A DNA stretch of 64,000 nt. Source: Myotis daubentonii. Its lineage: Eukaryota; Chordata; Mammalia; Chiroptera; Vespertilionidae. Location of the stretch: the NCBI RefSeq assembly GCF_963259705.1, contig NC_081847.1, positions 87,294,485-87,358,484 on the forward strand, given 5' to 3'. Below the pieces are notes generated by a model that saw only the letters and a list, made by a program, of their open reading frames with translations, searched no databases and was not told where the DNA came from. The position numbers and the translations under genes were made by a program. Position 1 is the first letter of the stretch; each line of letters begins with the position of its first letter. Below, in pieces: positions 22,299 through 34,439 of this stretch.

Positions 22299-22515
22299 TA
22301 AAAAATATTTTTTTATTGATTTCAGAGAGGAAGGGAGAGGGAGAGAGGGATAGAAACATCAATGATGAGAGGGAATCATTGATTGGCTGCCTCCTGCATG
22401 CCCCACACTGGGGATCGAGCTGCAACCTGGGCATGTGCCCTTGACCAGGAATCAAACCTGGGACCTTTCAGTCCACAGGCTGATGCCCTGTCCACTGAGC
22501 CAAACCAGCTAGGGC
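22299..22515 (-). mobile_element. VES SINE
   Basis: A minus-sense VES flanked by a 16-bp duplication with one mismatch (AACACTAGAATCTTTT at 22283-22298; AACATTAGAATCTTTT at 22516-22531). Confidence 0.93.
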
Positions 22516-22531
22516 AACATTAGAATCTTTT

Positions 22532-23605
22532 CAACTTTGGTATTTAATTAGGTTGGGACCCGAGTTTTGCTCTGTTTGTGGGGCAGAAGGGAGGACTTCC
22601 TTTGGTCTTAAGGCTTGCTAAGTAGCCAGGATATGGCCTTTCATCACTGATATTCTTGTTAAATATTGTCAGTGGCTCTCAAATCCATTGTAACCTAGTC
22701 ATTCTATATTTGTATTCTTTATAAATGAGCCTACTGCTCTGGTACCCAGATTCTCTGGGAGGCTCTGAGTGTGTAACTTAGAGATGAGGGACTGGTTTAA
22801 AGTATTTTGCTTCTAAAAGGAAATTTTTATCATTATAAAGCTGAATTTTTATGTTTATTGTAATATTACCCTTATATTTCAAATATGGATATCAGGACCT
22901 TTATTGCTATGGTCAAGTAGCTTCTGAAAAAAAATGTAATAATATGAATAGTTTTTATTATAGAATAATCAAGCTCTCATTTAGATGCCACCTCTGAATT
23001 TGAAAAACTTTAAAAATGTTTAATTCAATGGCATTTTTTTCAAAAGCATTGAAAGAATAAATAGTTTTAAGCATTTAACAAGGGCATGTTTAGAGTACAT
23101 GATAGATGCGTATTTGAAGCTTTGAATAAATTTAAAAATTGAATTAAATGTTATCCAAAATAATTTAAGTTAAACCACAGAACCAAAGCATCTAACTATA
23201 ACTATAGAGAGTCACTTATGTTGTTGAACCACAGCTTTTGCAAAATTTCTGTTTAAGAAATACTATCAAGCATTCTAATGGATTGAAGGGGCAAGAGGTT
23301 ATATTTTCAAACTCTAGCCCAAAAGACCAAAGAAAATTGAGAATTCTGGAAGGAGATTTCAAACACAACAGGGGAGGGAGTTGCAGGTGTTGTGGGTATT
23401 TATCCTGCAGAAATAATAGGAGATGTGTCTGCAGCTGTGCCAGAGAGGGTTGGGCTCTACCTCCCTCTAGTTCCATGAGTTCAACCGAGCACTGAAGACA
23501 ATGAAAAGAGACAGATTTCATCTGAACATAAAAAGTGGTTGTTTATTGATCAGGTCTTTCAAACGAACAAAGTAGGGGAGGGGGATAAAGTGAAGGCTGG
23601 ACAGA
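22532..23605. other. Non-repeat stretch
   Basis: AT-rich. A 101-codon minus frame (23216-23521) overlaps an 85-codon plus frame, and neither resembles a known family. Confidence 0.5.
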
Positions 23606-23940
23606 ATATTTCAGAGCAGCCCTGTCCAACAGAAATACAATGTGAGCCCAGCAACATATATAATTTTTAAAGTTCCAGTGGCCATATTTTAAAACATAAA
23701 AATCACTGGTAATGTTTATTGTATTACCATTCTTTTTGACCCTGTACCTTTAAAATATAATTTTAACATAAAATCAGTATGAAATCACTAATAATATATT
23801 GTACAATTTTTCTCCCTTCCAATTCTTTAAAATCCAGGGTGCATTTTATACTTACAGTTTGAACCAGTGACATTTCAAGCCCTCAACAGCCATGGGTGAC
23901 CCGTTCCCCCTGTCTTGGACAGTGCGGTTTACAGTAGGCA
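23606..23940. mobile_element. Ancient hAT-Charlie/MER-type relic
   Basis: The ends GCAGCCCTGTCCAACAGAAA and CTTGGACAGTGCGG are imperfect inverted repeats. The inner phrases (ACAATGTGAGCC, CCAGTGGCCATATTTTAAAA, CATTTCAAGCCCTCAACAGC) match a common old eutherian DNA transposon. The family name is not certain. Confidence 0.7.
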
Positions 23941-23944
23941 AGCC

Positions 23945-25187
23945 TAAGAACAAACTGTGAATTGCTACAACTCAATAAAATATTCTTCCTTGAACAGCAC
24001 GGGGGCAGAATGGATACCGTTTTCCAAGCAAAGGCATTTTGGGGACATGGCACAGCTTTAGGCTGACAGGATAGGTACTTAGCCTTGGGGATGGTGGAGG
24101 AAGAGAGGAAGAGTAACAGTCACTGTTAGCCCACACGGCACTCATGTGAATTATGAAATGAAGGCCCTTCTGAGCAAGTGAAATACAAAAAGTTCCCCTC
24201 AGCCTCAGCTACACCAGGGCAAAGCTTGAGGAGAGAGCAGAGCTGGATTTCATCCACTCTTGCTCCTTGGGCTGCGGACCCTCCTGGGCACTTCCTGGCC
24301 CCTGTGGCCGGCCTGGTAGCCAGTTTCTACAGTGACGGCTAAGTCCAGCTTCAGCTGTGATTCAGAAACTCTTACAGGTCCTAGGCCCCTCTCAAAATTT
24401 GGTGAACACCACAAACCTTTTGTCAAGGCCAAATTGTCCAAAGATTCACAGTGTCAATGGTCCATGGACTACCCTTCAAAGTATGGACACTCATGAGTCT
24501 GTGAACCTGTGAGGAAGGAACCTGGCCACAGGAACAGTTGCCCCTATTTCTCCTGAAGACTCTCTCGTGTCAGGGGGCCGAGCAAACAGGGGCATAGGTG
24601 ATGCATAGACATCCTTCTCTCTCCCCTGCCCCAAATAGGCTTCAAGGATGTGAACTGAGTCACCAGCTTACCTTGTTTATCTTGCCAAGTCAGTGTTTTC
24701 TCTGGAGTGTGAGGATTTTTCTCCTGCTGTCACTGCCTCTCCCTGCGGTCCTCACCTTGTCAGGCTGGGGGAAGAGAACCTGGGGGTAACTGCACTGAAG
24801 CACTGAATGTCCTGCCACCAGCCAAGGAGCAAGCAGGTCATCGGGTCTATTTTTAATGTCCTCTCCATTGGCATGTCCTTCCTTTCCTTTTCTTGTGGCA
24901 TCACAAGACGCTCCTCCCCTGCTGCCTGCTTCCTGTCGTGATAAATGCTCATGGGCACACAGGTCTCCTCTTGTATCAAGAACAACTGGCTCAGCAGGCA
25001 GGGTCTTCAGTTCACTCCCTTAGGTCTCACTCTCTTCTGCCCTTCTATGCATGTCACGTTTTCAGAACAGTGAACAAAAGAAAAAAACTTGTGGGGTTTT
25101 AGTCTCCTGCAAAATAAGTCTCCATATCACCGGGAATTCATATACACATACACACACATACTCATGCAAATACACATATAACTATGT
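23945..25187. other. Non-repeat stretch
   Basis: About 1.2 kb with a somewhat higher GC content at 24240-24800. No convincing gene; frames are 77 codons or shorter. Confidence 0.5.
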
Positions 25188-25199
25188 ATTTTCACTCTT

Positions 25200-25200
<1 letters not shown>

Positions 25201-25267
<67 letters not shown>

Positions 25268-25291
25268 CACACACATACACACACACACATA
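25201..25291. repeat. (AT)n/(AC)n compound microsatellite
   Basis: About 50 bp of near-perfect AT repeat, then a short GTAT interruption, then an ACAC-rich part. Confidence 0.95.
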
Positions 25292-25490
25292 TTTTTATTA
25301 ATTTCAGAGAGGAAGGGAGAGGGAGAGGAAGAGATAAACATCAGTGATGAGAGAGAATCATTGATCAGATGCCTCCTGTACTCCCCACACTGAGATGGAG
25401 CCTGCAACCCAGGCATATGCCCTGGCCGGGAATGGAACCATGACCTGGTTCATAAGTCACGCTCAACCCCTGAGCCATGCCGGCCGAGCC
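25201..25490 (-). mobile_element. VES SINE with a microsatellite in its tail
   Basis: The VES body runs from about 25292 to 25490 in minus sense. The duplication ATTTTCACTCTTT (25188-25200) pairs with ATTTTCACACTTT (25491-25503), so the AT/AC repeat at 25201-25291 lies inside the element, in the place of its A-rich tail. Confidence 0.88.
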
Positions 25491-25503
25491 ATTTTCACAC
25501 TTT

Positions 25504-26104
25504 TATAGAATATCTTTCCCCTCAGATTGACTGAATGTTTTCTGGAAAGCTTAAAAGGTTGGCAATAGATAACAAGTTTCTTCTCCAGCCTGTGTTATAA
25601 CCATTGCAATCACCCATTAAACTTAATGAAGGTTAGGTTGCTGAGAGCGATACTATGCTGCATTATTCCTTTACAATTGCACTTGCAGCTCAAGTTGGAG
25701 ACAGAACAATTAAGAACTGTTTTAAGAACGCTTAGCAGTCCAGAGGTGTGTGATCAGGGAAGGAGGAAAGAAAAAACATTCTGGGAAGCAGGCAGCCCAT
25801 CCAATATGCAGGGAAGATGATACCTGCAGGAGAAGGAACTTTTTGGGATTTTGTTATCGGGGTTTGTGAGATAATGGTCAAGCTTGGGAGCTGCTGCCTG
25901 GGGATTGTAGGGAATTAGAAACCTGAAGGGCAATTCCTGAGATTGCTTTTGGAAATGTAGGGATGTCTAGGTGAGCCAGGAGAGAGGAGTTGCTAAAGGG
26001 AAACGGGCTTTTTACTGCCCTGACACTCTCCTGCAGTGCTACCCAGAGGCTGGTCAGTGGTCTCGTTTGCTTGGTCACTTTATGTCTTGGGGCAATGGCA
26101 GTGT
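25504..26104. other. Non-repeat stretch, nothing recognised
   Basis: About 600 bases without a supported gene or repeat. Confidence 0.5.
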
Positions 26105-26765
26105 GACTTTTTTAAAAATGGAGGCATAGTTGACATGTTACACCAGTTTCAAGTATACAACATAATTTTATGTGCGTATATTGTGAAACAATGATCACAG
26201 TAAGACTTAGTTGACCTCCGTTACCACACATAGTTACAAATTTATTTTCCCTGTGATAAGAACTTTTAAGATATACTCTCTTAGCAATTTTCAGATATGC
26301 AATATAATATTCCCTATATTTACCATGTTGTACATCACAACTTCATGGCTGACTCATTTTGTAACTGGAAATTTGTATCTTTTGATCACTTTCACCCATT
26401 TCATCCACCCCCTAACTCTCTGGCTCTGGCAACCACCAATCTGTCTTCTGTCTCTATGAGCTTGTGTGGGGTTTTTTCCATTGCAGATTTTATGTACAGG
26501 TAAAATGCAGTATTTATCATTTCTGTCTCGCTTATTTCACTTAGCATAGTTCCCCCAAGATCCATCCATGTCACCCAAATGGCAGTATTTCCTTATTCTC
26601 TGTATGTGTATGAGTATATATACACATACATGTGTGTATATGTGTGTAGACACACACACACGCCACATTTTCTTTATCCATTCACCCATCCACGGACACC
26701 TGGGTTTTTCATGTGTTGGCTGTTATTGCTGCAGAGAACATGGGTACAGATATATTCTCATTCAT
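26105..26765 (-). mobile_element. Old L1 3' end
   Basis: Minus-sense L1 text is clear: GAGGCATAGTTGACATGTTA, the ACAACTTCATGGCTGACTC region, TTATTTCACTTAGCATAGTT, and TTTATCCATTCACCCATCCA. A TATA/TGTG-rich microsatellite at about 26610-26665 interrupts it. Confidence 0.85.
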
Positions 26766-26914
26766 GGGGGCAACAAGGCCTGGGTTGGCCAGAGCTGATG
26801 GCGTAGATCTCCCTGCTATTCTCAGACAACACCCAAGTCCCCTGGCAGCCCCTGGTGTGGAAACCTCTCAGAATGGTGCCCAGCTCCCAGCACGTTAACA
26901 CGATGATGAAATGT

Positions 26915-27065
26915 TCGCACTGGATAGAGGGTGGGAGTCATCTGGGCCTAGTCTCTCATTTTGCAAATAGAGAAATGGAGGCACAGAACAGGAAAGGGAC
27001 TTGCTCAGAACAAGCCAACCTTGCAAATTAGGGGGCAGGACCCAGATATCTTGTGACATTGTCCG
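26915..27065 (-). mobile_element. MIR SINE relic
   Basis: CATTTTGCAAATAGAGAAAT, then GGACTTGCTCAGAACAAGCC, follows the minus-sense MIR core. Confidence 0.6.
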
Positions 27066-27299
27066 GAGCTCTCTCTACCGTTATTATTCTGTTTCAGTGG
27101 ACACTTGGGCTATTACTTGGCCAGTTCTCAGGCTCTGTAAACCTATGAAGCAGATGGGAACTACATGTAGCTGGGGGAAAGAAAGCCAAAGGAAATTTGT
27201 TTCTACCAAATGGCTCACAACGGATCCAATTTAGAAGTCTGCCAGGATCTGGGCAGCTAATAGAGAGATACTTACTGCTCAGTTGGATCTTCCAGGTCA

Positions 27300-27425
27300 G
27301 TGAATTGAAAAGAGCACTGAGTCTGGGATCAGATGATTAGGTTTGAGATACTAACTAGGTTGCCTTGTGTGAGTAATTTTGTTATTCTAAAGTTTCTCAT
27401 TGGTAAAATAATTATGTAAACAGAA
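27300..27425 (+). mobile_element. MIR SINE relic
   Basis: AAGAGCACTGAGTCTGGGAT, then GTTTCTCATTGGTAAAATAA, follows the plus-sense MIR core. Confidence 0.65.
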
Positions 27426-27434
27426 TTCCTGTGA

Positions 27435-27437
<3 letters not shown>

Positions 27438-27473
<36 letters not shown>
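27438..27473. repeat. (AAT)12 microsatellite
   Basis: A perfect AAT trinucleotide run of about 36 bp just downstream of a MIR relic. Confidence 0.97.
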
Positions 27474-27474
<1 letters not shown>

Positions 27475-27784
27475 TGTCATTTCATTAATGCAGAAGTGGC
27501 TGTATTTTTGAGTTCTTACCCAAAACATCTAATTGCAGGCACAAACTGATTTTCTCGGTCCCCTCTTGGCCAAATTGCGGGGTTACCTTAGGACTCGCAC
27601 TGGTGCTTACACATGTAGCAGATATTTTGTTGAGGTTTTTTTAATTCTTGATCTTGTCAGTGATGAAGTCCCTGCCCTGCCTTGTCTATGGAATTCTTGC
27701 AAACTGGGAAGGGCAGGAAAAGAAGATGCTTGGAGATCACTGCTGGACATACTTTAACTTTTAGCCAAATGACTCAATTTCCTT
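27474..27784. other. Non-repeat stretch, nothing recognised
   Basis: About 310 bases. A 74-codon plus frame has no recognisable family. Confidence 0.5.
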
Positions 27785-28130
27785 CTTCATGCATGCCTGC
27801 ATTCAACAACTGTTTAGTGAGTACCTGTTGATACAGCACTTTGGAGATACAAATACATAGTTAAATTCTGCCCTCAAGATATTACTAGTGAAAGTGAACA
27901 AAGCCAGTTACCTAAATAACTGTATATCAGGAGATAACTATTTAGACATTTGGAGGGCGAGTGAATACAGTCTCCGAATTGGAAGTTTAGTAGGCTTCAT
28001 AAGGAAAAGGGACGTTTGCAAGATCCACTAGCATTGTTCAATTTAAATGTGTGAAAATAAAAGGAAGGGCATTTTAAGGTGAAGAAACATGAGCAAAGAT
28101 AGAATGGCAGAGATGTTGAGGGGTTCTGTG
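27785..28130 (+). mobile_element. L2-like relic
   Basis: It starts with CATTCAACAACTGTTTAGTG and goes on to GATACAAATACATAG, CTGCCCTCAAGATATTA and GGAAGGGCATTTTAAGGTGA, in the order expected for an L2 3' part. Confidence 0.5.
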
Positions 28131-28560
28131 GGAAACTGTAAATTAGTTTCACTAGAACAATAAGTAGTTGGCAAACATTTGGTAAATATAATGGGCATTT
28201 TACATGATACTGTCTCTGACACAACTACTGAGCTCTGGCATGTCGCACTAGCAGCTGCGGACAGTCCATAAGTGACTCTGAGGGCCTATGTCCTGGTGAG
28301 ACATTGCTTATGGAAACCAGCAGGCGGCTGGATTTCCTTCATGCGGTAGTTTTCTCTCTGAATGCACGTATGGAGAGATGGAACGGAAGGAGTAGGCTGG
28401 AAGGGAGACTGGGTCACAATACCTAGGCCTTCTACTACCTGTCCCAATTTTAGCACCTTATTTGTTTACATAGCTTTTCTTTTACAGAGTGTTTTACTCA
28501 GATTTCGTTTCATTCCTACCAAAGTATATGGAATACTAGAGTTATAAGTAAGTAACTATG
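28131..28560. other. Non-repeat stretch, nothing recognised
   Basis: About 430 bases without a supported gene or repeat. Confidence 0.5.
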
Positions 28561-28568
28561 GTCTAGGG

Positions 28569-28748
28569 CAGCGGTTCTCAATCTGTGGGTCGCGACCATC
28601 GGAAAACACACATATAATTACATATTGTTTTTGTGATGAATCACTATGCTCTAATTATGTTCAATTTGTAACAATGAAATTGGGGGTCACCACAACATGA
28701 GGAACAGTTTTAAAGGGTCGAGGCATTAAGGAAGGTTGAGAACCACTA
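28569..28748. mobile_element. SPIN-type hAT element, internally deleted
   Basis: It starts CAGCGGTTCTCAATCTGTGG and ends AGGTTGAGAACCACTA. The 8-bp duplications are GTCTAGGG (28561-28568) and GTCCAGGG (28749-28756), with one mismatch. At 180 bp it contains CATCGGAAAACACACATATA and GGGGGTCACCACAACATGAG, as in SPIN. The usual segment near the left end (the GGGGTCGAACGACCC part) is missing. In this orientation it reads as the complement of the copy at 14118. Confidence 0.92.
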
Positions 28749-28899
28749 GTCCAGGGCATTCTGTGTTACACTAATTTCACCTTTGGTTAATAGCATTTTC
28801 TATTTTACCAAGCATTATTTACTAGGAGTTGCACCTTTTACCATGCATGACATTATCTGGTGTGTAAAATATAAACTGTGGTTTTTATGTCTGTTGTTG

Positions 28900-29120
28900 A
28901 TTTTATACTCTGTTCCAGGCACTTAGGGCTTTACATAGGTTATCTCATTTAACTTCATAACAACCCCACACATTATTACTATCATCCCCATTTTATGGAT
29001 GAAAAACTGAGGTACAGGGAGCTTAAATAACCTACCCAAGGTCATATACCAACCAAAAGGCAGACCCGTAATTTGAACTCAGGCAGGTTAGTCCATGCTT
29101 CTAACTCTATACTATGTGGT
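28900..29120 (-). mobile_element. MIR SINE relic
   Basis: A long minus-sense MIR core: CCCATTTTATGGATGAAAAA, then AACCTACCCAAGGTCATA, then TTTGAACTCAGGCAGG. Confidence 0.75.
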
Positions 29121-30919
29121 CTCCTAATTTAAATGTAATTACTCTGGGCCCTGGTCCTTCAAAATTCTCAGAGCTATATAGTAATTGGTATGAGCATTAG
29201 TTCTAATCATACCATCTGAAGAAGAAATTAAAATATGAGGGCTGAAAAAATCTCCTCTTGAATTTCAAGGGAAAGAATTGCCTTATGTGAGTAAGGAATC
29301 CTAATGTGAGTTTTTAAATGTGAATGGTGATCCAGTAGTCCACACTGATATAAATCAATGATTGAATAAATAAGTGAGGGAGAAGAGACAAATATCCCTT
29401 GCAGAAGAAATTTAAATAATTTACATGTATAGTCCCCTCTCTTTCAAATATAGAAACAATCCTGCATAGTACATCATAAAACAAGGTCAAAGGAAAGAGT
29501 ATTATGAAATTATCCAACAAGAAAAAATGTGGTCAGTGGCAAAAGTACTAGAACTGTGCCAATGATGGAGGTCAGGACAGAGCGGGCCGAGCAGAGACTT
29601 GGCAGGAGTGTTCTCTTAATTGAAATGTCAGCTCTGTAGGGTACAATCTATGTAGCAGAGCTCAGAACAGAAAGAGAGGCGGCAAGGTGGCATCATACTT
29701 CTGAAATATTAATAGTAGCAATGAACTTCAGCTTGTCAATGAAATGGATAGCAGTGCATTTAGGAGAGGATACAGAAAATTCAGAAGGAAAAACAATCCT
29801 TAGTGAAGCTCTATCCCGCACTGTGATATTGATATGATTATCTTTGACAAAACACTTAAACTTTGGCTCATACAGTTGTGCTATTAAACAATGTAAGATT
29901 TAACAGATTTTTAAATCTTGGTTTTCCTTTTCTAAGAGGGGGGATAGATGCTCTAAGTTTTGAGTACTAAAGCTATCAATATTTACAAACAGGCCTTGCA
30001 TAATGAATGAGCTACTCAAATTCACAAAGTGATGTTAGACAGTTAGAACAACTTTTGAAAGGTCATACAGTCTCCTTTACATTTCCAACCCCTGTCCTCC
30101 CCACATAAACTTTGCAGCATGAATTAATAGTCCTAATAGAAGAGCTGTAGAAAGAGCCATGACAGTCTGCTTTGGTGACCTGCCCTGGAACTCAACTATC
30201 TTAATAGATATGTCCCCTGGGTGTCAGATCCTGTTCCCAATGCTAAAGCTGCAGAAAAGTTTATATCTTCCTCTTATTATAGTAGGATATACCTGTATAC
30301 CATGCAGCTGAGGGAGTTTTGTTTTAACGTGAGAGATATCGATGTATGTCACAGAAAGAAAAGATGAAAGTGATCTTTCTGAGATTTTACATATCATATC
30401 CCAGAGGCTTACAGAAATAAATCACTGAAACAAAGAATGAAGTGAGAAACCAGCTCATCAAGTAGTAGGGTATGCGCAGATATAGAAGTTACAAAGAGTG
30501 GTGGTTTGATAGGTAGGCACATGAAAATAGGTAGATACCAGTGCAAAAGGTCAAACAAAGGAAAACTTGACTTTCAGTGTTAGGAGAATAGAGACCCATA
30601 GGAATGAGGAAGCTAAAGCAAAGTGGCCGAAGTATCATTCAAGGCCACTTGAAGGACCTTCCATCCAAGAAAAGGAGTGGCTATAACAGAAACTTCTTCT
30701 ATGATTCCTGCTACTGTTCTTGAGATATAGGCATCCCAGGGCCTGAGGTGAGGATAGGTATTAAAGGAAAGTTAGATAAATGATTGGGGATTTTAGTAGA
30801 TGTCAAGCTTGATGTTGGTCAACTATAATAGTTAGTGATTTCAATTACATAAAGAAAGATGAATCAGACACAGAATGATACAGGGAATGGTCTCAGGCTT
30901 CTGTGTTTTGGCCAGAGCA
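29121..30919. other. Long stretch without recognisable content
   Basis: About 1.8 kb. Parts of 29540-29830 might be an upstream piece of the CR1/L3 relic that follows, but this is not secure. No coding frame of note. Confidence 0.45.
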
Positions 30920-31370
30920 CATCTCCAATGCCAAACTCAAAGTGAAACATATAGACAAATTAAACCAAATTCACAGGATTGTTGTCACAATGGTGAAGGA
31001 ATGTAATCTTTCAATTTCTGAGATGTAGTTAGGATCTGACAAGGAGGAGACTAAGGGGACATAGTTTCTATCCTTAAACACACGAAGAGTGGTCATGAAG
31101 GAAAGGACTTACATTGACTTGGGTAGACTCTGAGGGTAGACCTATGATGAGTGACCAAATGGTAAATGTCAGAATGGAGGCTTGCCCTGAGTCAAATGAG
31201 TTCAAAAGCGGGAAGGTGGGAGGTAGTGAGTTAGCTTCCAAACATGGTCCAGTTGTACCAAGTGAAGACTTCACAGAAGAAACCATTTTCAAGAAAGAGT
31301 TGAGATACATGGCCATTAAAGTTTCTTCCAAATCTGAAAATCTCTGTGTGATAATTAATATGATTTTATA
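30920..31370 (+). mobile_element. CR1/L3-type LINE 3' relic
   Basis: The text follows the L3/CR1 3' end in order: GGAGACTAAGGGGACATAG, AGAGTGGTCATGAAGGAAAG, GACTCTGAGGGTAGACC, GGGAGGTAGTGAGTTAGCTT, then TTCTTCCAAATCTGAAAATC. L3 is an ancient amniote LINE. The 85-codon frames over it are incidental. Confidence 0.65.
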
Positions 31371-31680
31371 AAGAAAAAATGGTGAGCCATTAAGAGCGAA
31401 GTCACCATTTTGAATGTGGGCTGCAAGACAAGAAGGTTTAGACTAATATAAACTGAAGGAGGACTAACTAGGTTTCAAATGAACATTCACAGTAAAAATC
31501 CTTTCCAGGATTGTGCGGGGCAGGAAACTACCAGCAAAGGTTGAGGGCAATTCAATTTTCCATTTATTAATGATCTGGAGGAATTAATAGCATGTACATT
31601 GGAGTCAATAGATGCTTCCTTATTTACAGACATACCAGCAGAAAGCAGTTTTTTTTTTCTTGTGCAATGCCAATAGAGCC
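31371..31680 (+). mobile_element. Possible second CR1/L3 fragment
   Basis: TTTATTAATGATCTGGAGGA (about 31563-31582) resembles the L3 coding end. Weak support. Confidence 0.4.
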
Positions 31681-33599
31681 TTATATGCTGAAAGAAGAAT
31701 GAAGTAGGTGATCTATTTACTTCTCATTTGCACACACTATATTATATAGCAACGAAAAGAATTCTGTGAGTGCTGGGAACTTGATTTTTGTTACTGACTA
31801 TTAGTGCTGCACATATAAAGCAGACATATTCAGGGTTACTTTCTGGTAGTAGAGATTCTGGTTTGGTAATTTGGCTCTAAGAAGACTGATATAAAAATCA
31901 TTATCATTTAATTATATCAAATAAAAGGGAAGCATCTGGTTTTGAATTATTTAACGTTAATGGGAAAGAACAAGTCATTACTTAAAGAGTGTCTCATAGC
32001 CTGTGTTATTTCTAGTATTTTTAGAAATAATTTATTCCTCTTCAAGTTTATGTGCTATAATTATTCATTAATAATTCTTCTTGATGACTCTGGAGTCATT
32101 CCATTACCCATAGTCATTATGCATCATTTGTGAATGTTTGTGATGATACTGAGATATCTATAGCTCATTGAGTCATTACATCCTTTGGTGTATAGCCTTA
32201 GAGTGAAGAATATTCAATTTATTCTGAATCAGATTTCATTGAAATATTTTGCAGGAACTTAAGCAACCACCTCTAGCGATTGAATACAGATACAATCCCT
32301 AGATATTAACTCCTAAACATCATATGGCCATTTCGACCTTGGCTGGTCAAAAATTCCATTCTTGTTGCTGGGCTTGTGTCCCAGAAGATACTGTCAATTC
32401 CCAAATTATGACAGAAAGAAACTCCATAGACTCATTATCATCACTATTTTATCCACTCACTGGTAACTTGTACTAAATCAGTTCCATTATGGATGGGCTC
32501 AATAGCCTTTAGTGAGAAGACCTAGAAACCTGAGAGATATTGGCACTGTGTCATAGGGTGAGGTATTTAACATGGTAAGGATAATTTTTTTTTGAGTTGG
32601 CATCAGTTAAAAGTTTAAAATCCATTGCTGTTTTTGTTGATTATCCTTTTTTCCCAGAGGTTAAGTCAAACTAGAAAAAAAAGCACTTTCCAAATATTTA
32701 TAAATAATTTATAAATAATTTCTCCCATTTCTTAGAAAAAGGCAGGTATAAACTTCCTCAAGTCCAATGTATGACGGCAATTTATAAAACGTATGTTAGT
32801 GTTTGATTATTCACATCACAGAACGTTCTTTAGTTGCAAGAGCTTAGGGTTCCTTTAAATGTGAAGCCTCATTATGCATTTAAAATGCCATTTAGATTAT
32901 CTAAACCTTCAAGATAAATCTGTCTTGTAAAGTAACATATACTTATATTACGTTAGTTATGATCTTGGGTGAAATGAGTTATTCAGAAGGTGATTGACAC
33001 AAGTCTGGAAGGAAGCCAGGAATGTGAAAATCAGGAATTTCTGATTTTTAAAAGCTGTTGTACAATATTCCAGCCGGGCTCCATAAGAATACTTATGATT
33101 ATTTTGTAATAATAATGATAATATTGATAGTATACTTTAAAAATAGAAAGTATGAAACTTATTTTCACCAGTTAAATAGAAACTCTGGAAATATTTTTAA
33201 AGAATTCATTAATGCACTCAACAAATATAAATTAAGTGCACACTATTTGCTTGGCATTGTTAAAGCAACAACAATTAACATGTAATCATTATGAACTGTT
33301 ATTACTGTTTTAAATTCTGCACTGTTTGTTGTTAGGTTTTTAAAAAGAATGATTATATTACTTTTAAGCAGAAGAACAAGAACAAAAACTATTTTTGAAA
33401 AATACCCCTAATGCCTCTATCTAAAAACAATCATTTTTAAAATTCTGGTGAAAATAATTTCAAATATCTGTATGCATTGGGTTTTTGCTTTATAAATAAA
33501 AGTATGAGCATATTATATATTCATATGTTTTACTGCTGTCTTTTAGGTTGTTTACTGAGCTTTTTATACAATGTTTTTCTAAACGTATTTACTATTATC
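31681..33599. other. Long AT-rich stretch without recognisable content
   Basis: About 1.9 kb. No gene. A possible L2-type phrase lies at about 33209-33260 (CTCAACAAATATAAATTAAG). Confidence 0.45.
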
Positions 33600-33770
33600 A
33601 TTTTTCATGATCACACATAAACTCAGCTCATCCAATCTCCAGTTTGGTAGATGAGGAAACAGAGGATGAGAGAGATGTGGTTAGCTCAAGGCCAGGTGAT
33701 GAGTAAATGCAAAAATAGGAGCAAAGTTCTAGCTTCCTGATCACTAGCCTTTCAGCTGCCCCAAACAAGC
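33600..33770 (-). mobile_element. MIR SINE relic
   Basis: GGTAGATGAGGAAACAGAGG, then GTTAGCTCAAGGCCAGGTGA, is a minus-sense MIR core. Confidence 0.65.
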
Positions 33771-34439
33771 TTCTGCTTTTTCCCCTTTAACTCATTTTGT
33801 AATATACTTCATTATTGAGATACATTAAAAATATGTTATTCTATCTTTGTCGATTTATTGGAGCTAGGATTTGTATAAAATATATTTCCTCTCTCATTTC
33901 TCACGCAATAAGAATTTAGACAGCCATAAAGCCTAGCTCATACTGCTGACAAAATACACAAGATAATCAAAATCAAATTAAGTGATCAAAAGTGAAAACC
34001 AAGCTGCTGCCATAAGGAATAATGTAAATCATACAGAGCAAATAAACATATAATAGAAATTCCTATTTCAGCCTGATTCTCCAACTCACTACTTATTTAG
34101 GTCACAAATAACTTTGTCTTAGAAAAAAAGGAGAGCCTCAAATTTGATTTATTTTCCCATCCTAGTAAATTTTAGAAGACTGCCAAAGCTTTCCACATAA
34201 ATCTCAAGTATCTTCCCTTATTGCAGAGGAGAAAGATAAAGAGAGAGAAGGAGCTTATTATTTATGAAGCTAATCAAATGGGTATAGGCGGAGTTAGCTT
34301 TTAACTTTTCCAGTTATGATTTCTTAGGAGTTAATATTTTACAGAAAGTCGAACTTTAAGCAATATCTTGGGCAGATTAGGAAGAAATAGCTTGAGTATG
34401 TTTTACATTTTAAGTTTTTAGTTCATGATTACATGTATA
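33771..34439. other. Non-repeat stretch, nothing recognised
   Basis: AT-rich, no supported gene or repeat. Confidence 0.5.

Noticed and set aside
25051..25416. Frames rich in Tyr-Ile and Thr-His
   Set aside because: They are translations of the AT/AC microsatellite and adjoining SINE.
31074..31371. Matching 85-codon frames on both strands
   Set aside because: They overlie the CR1/L3 3' relic, which is non-coding in that part of the LINE.
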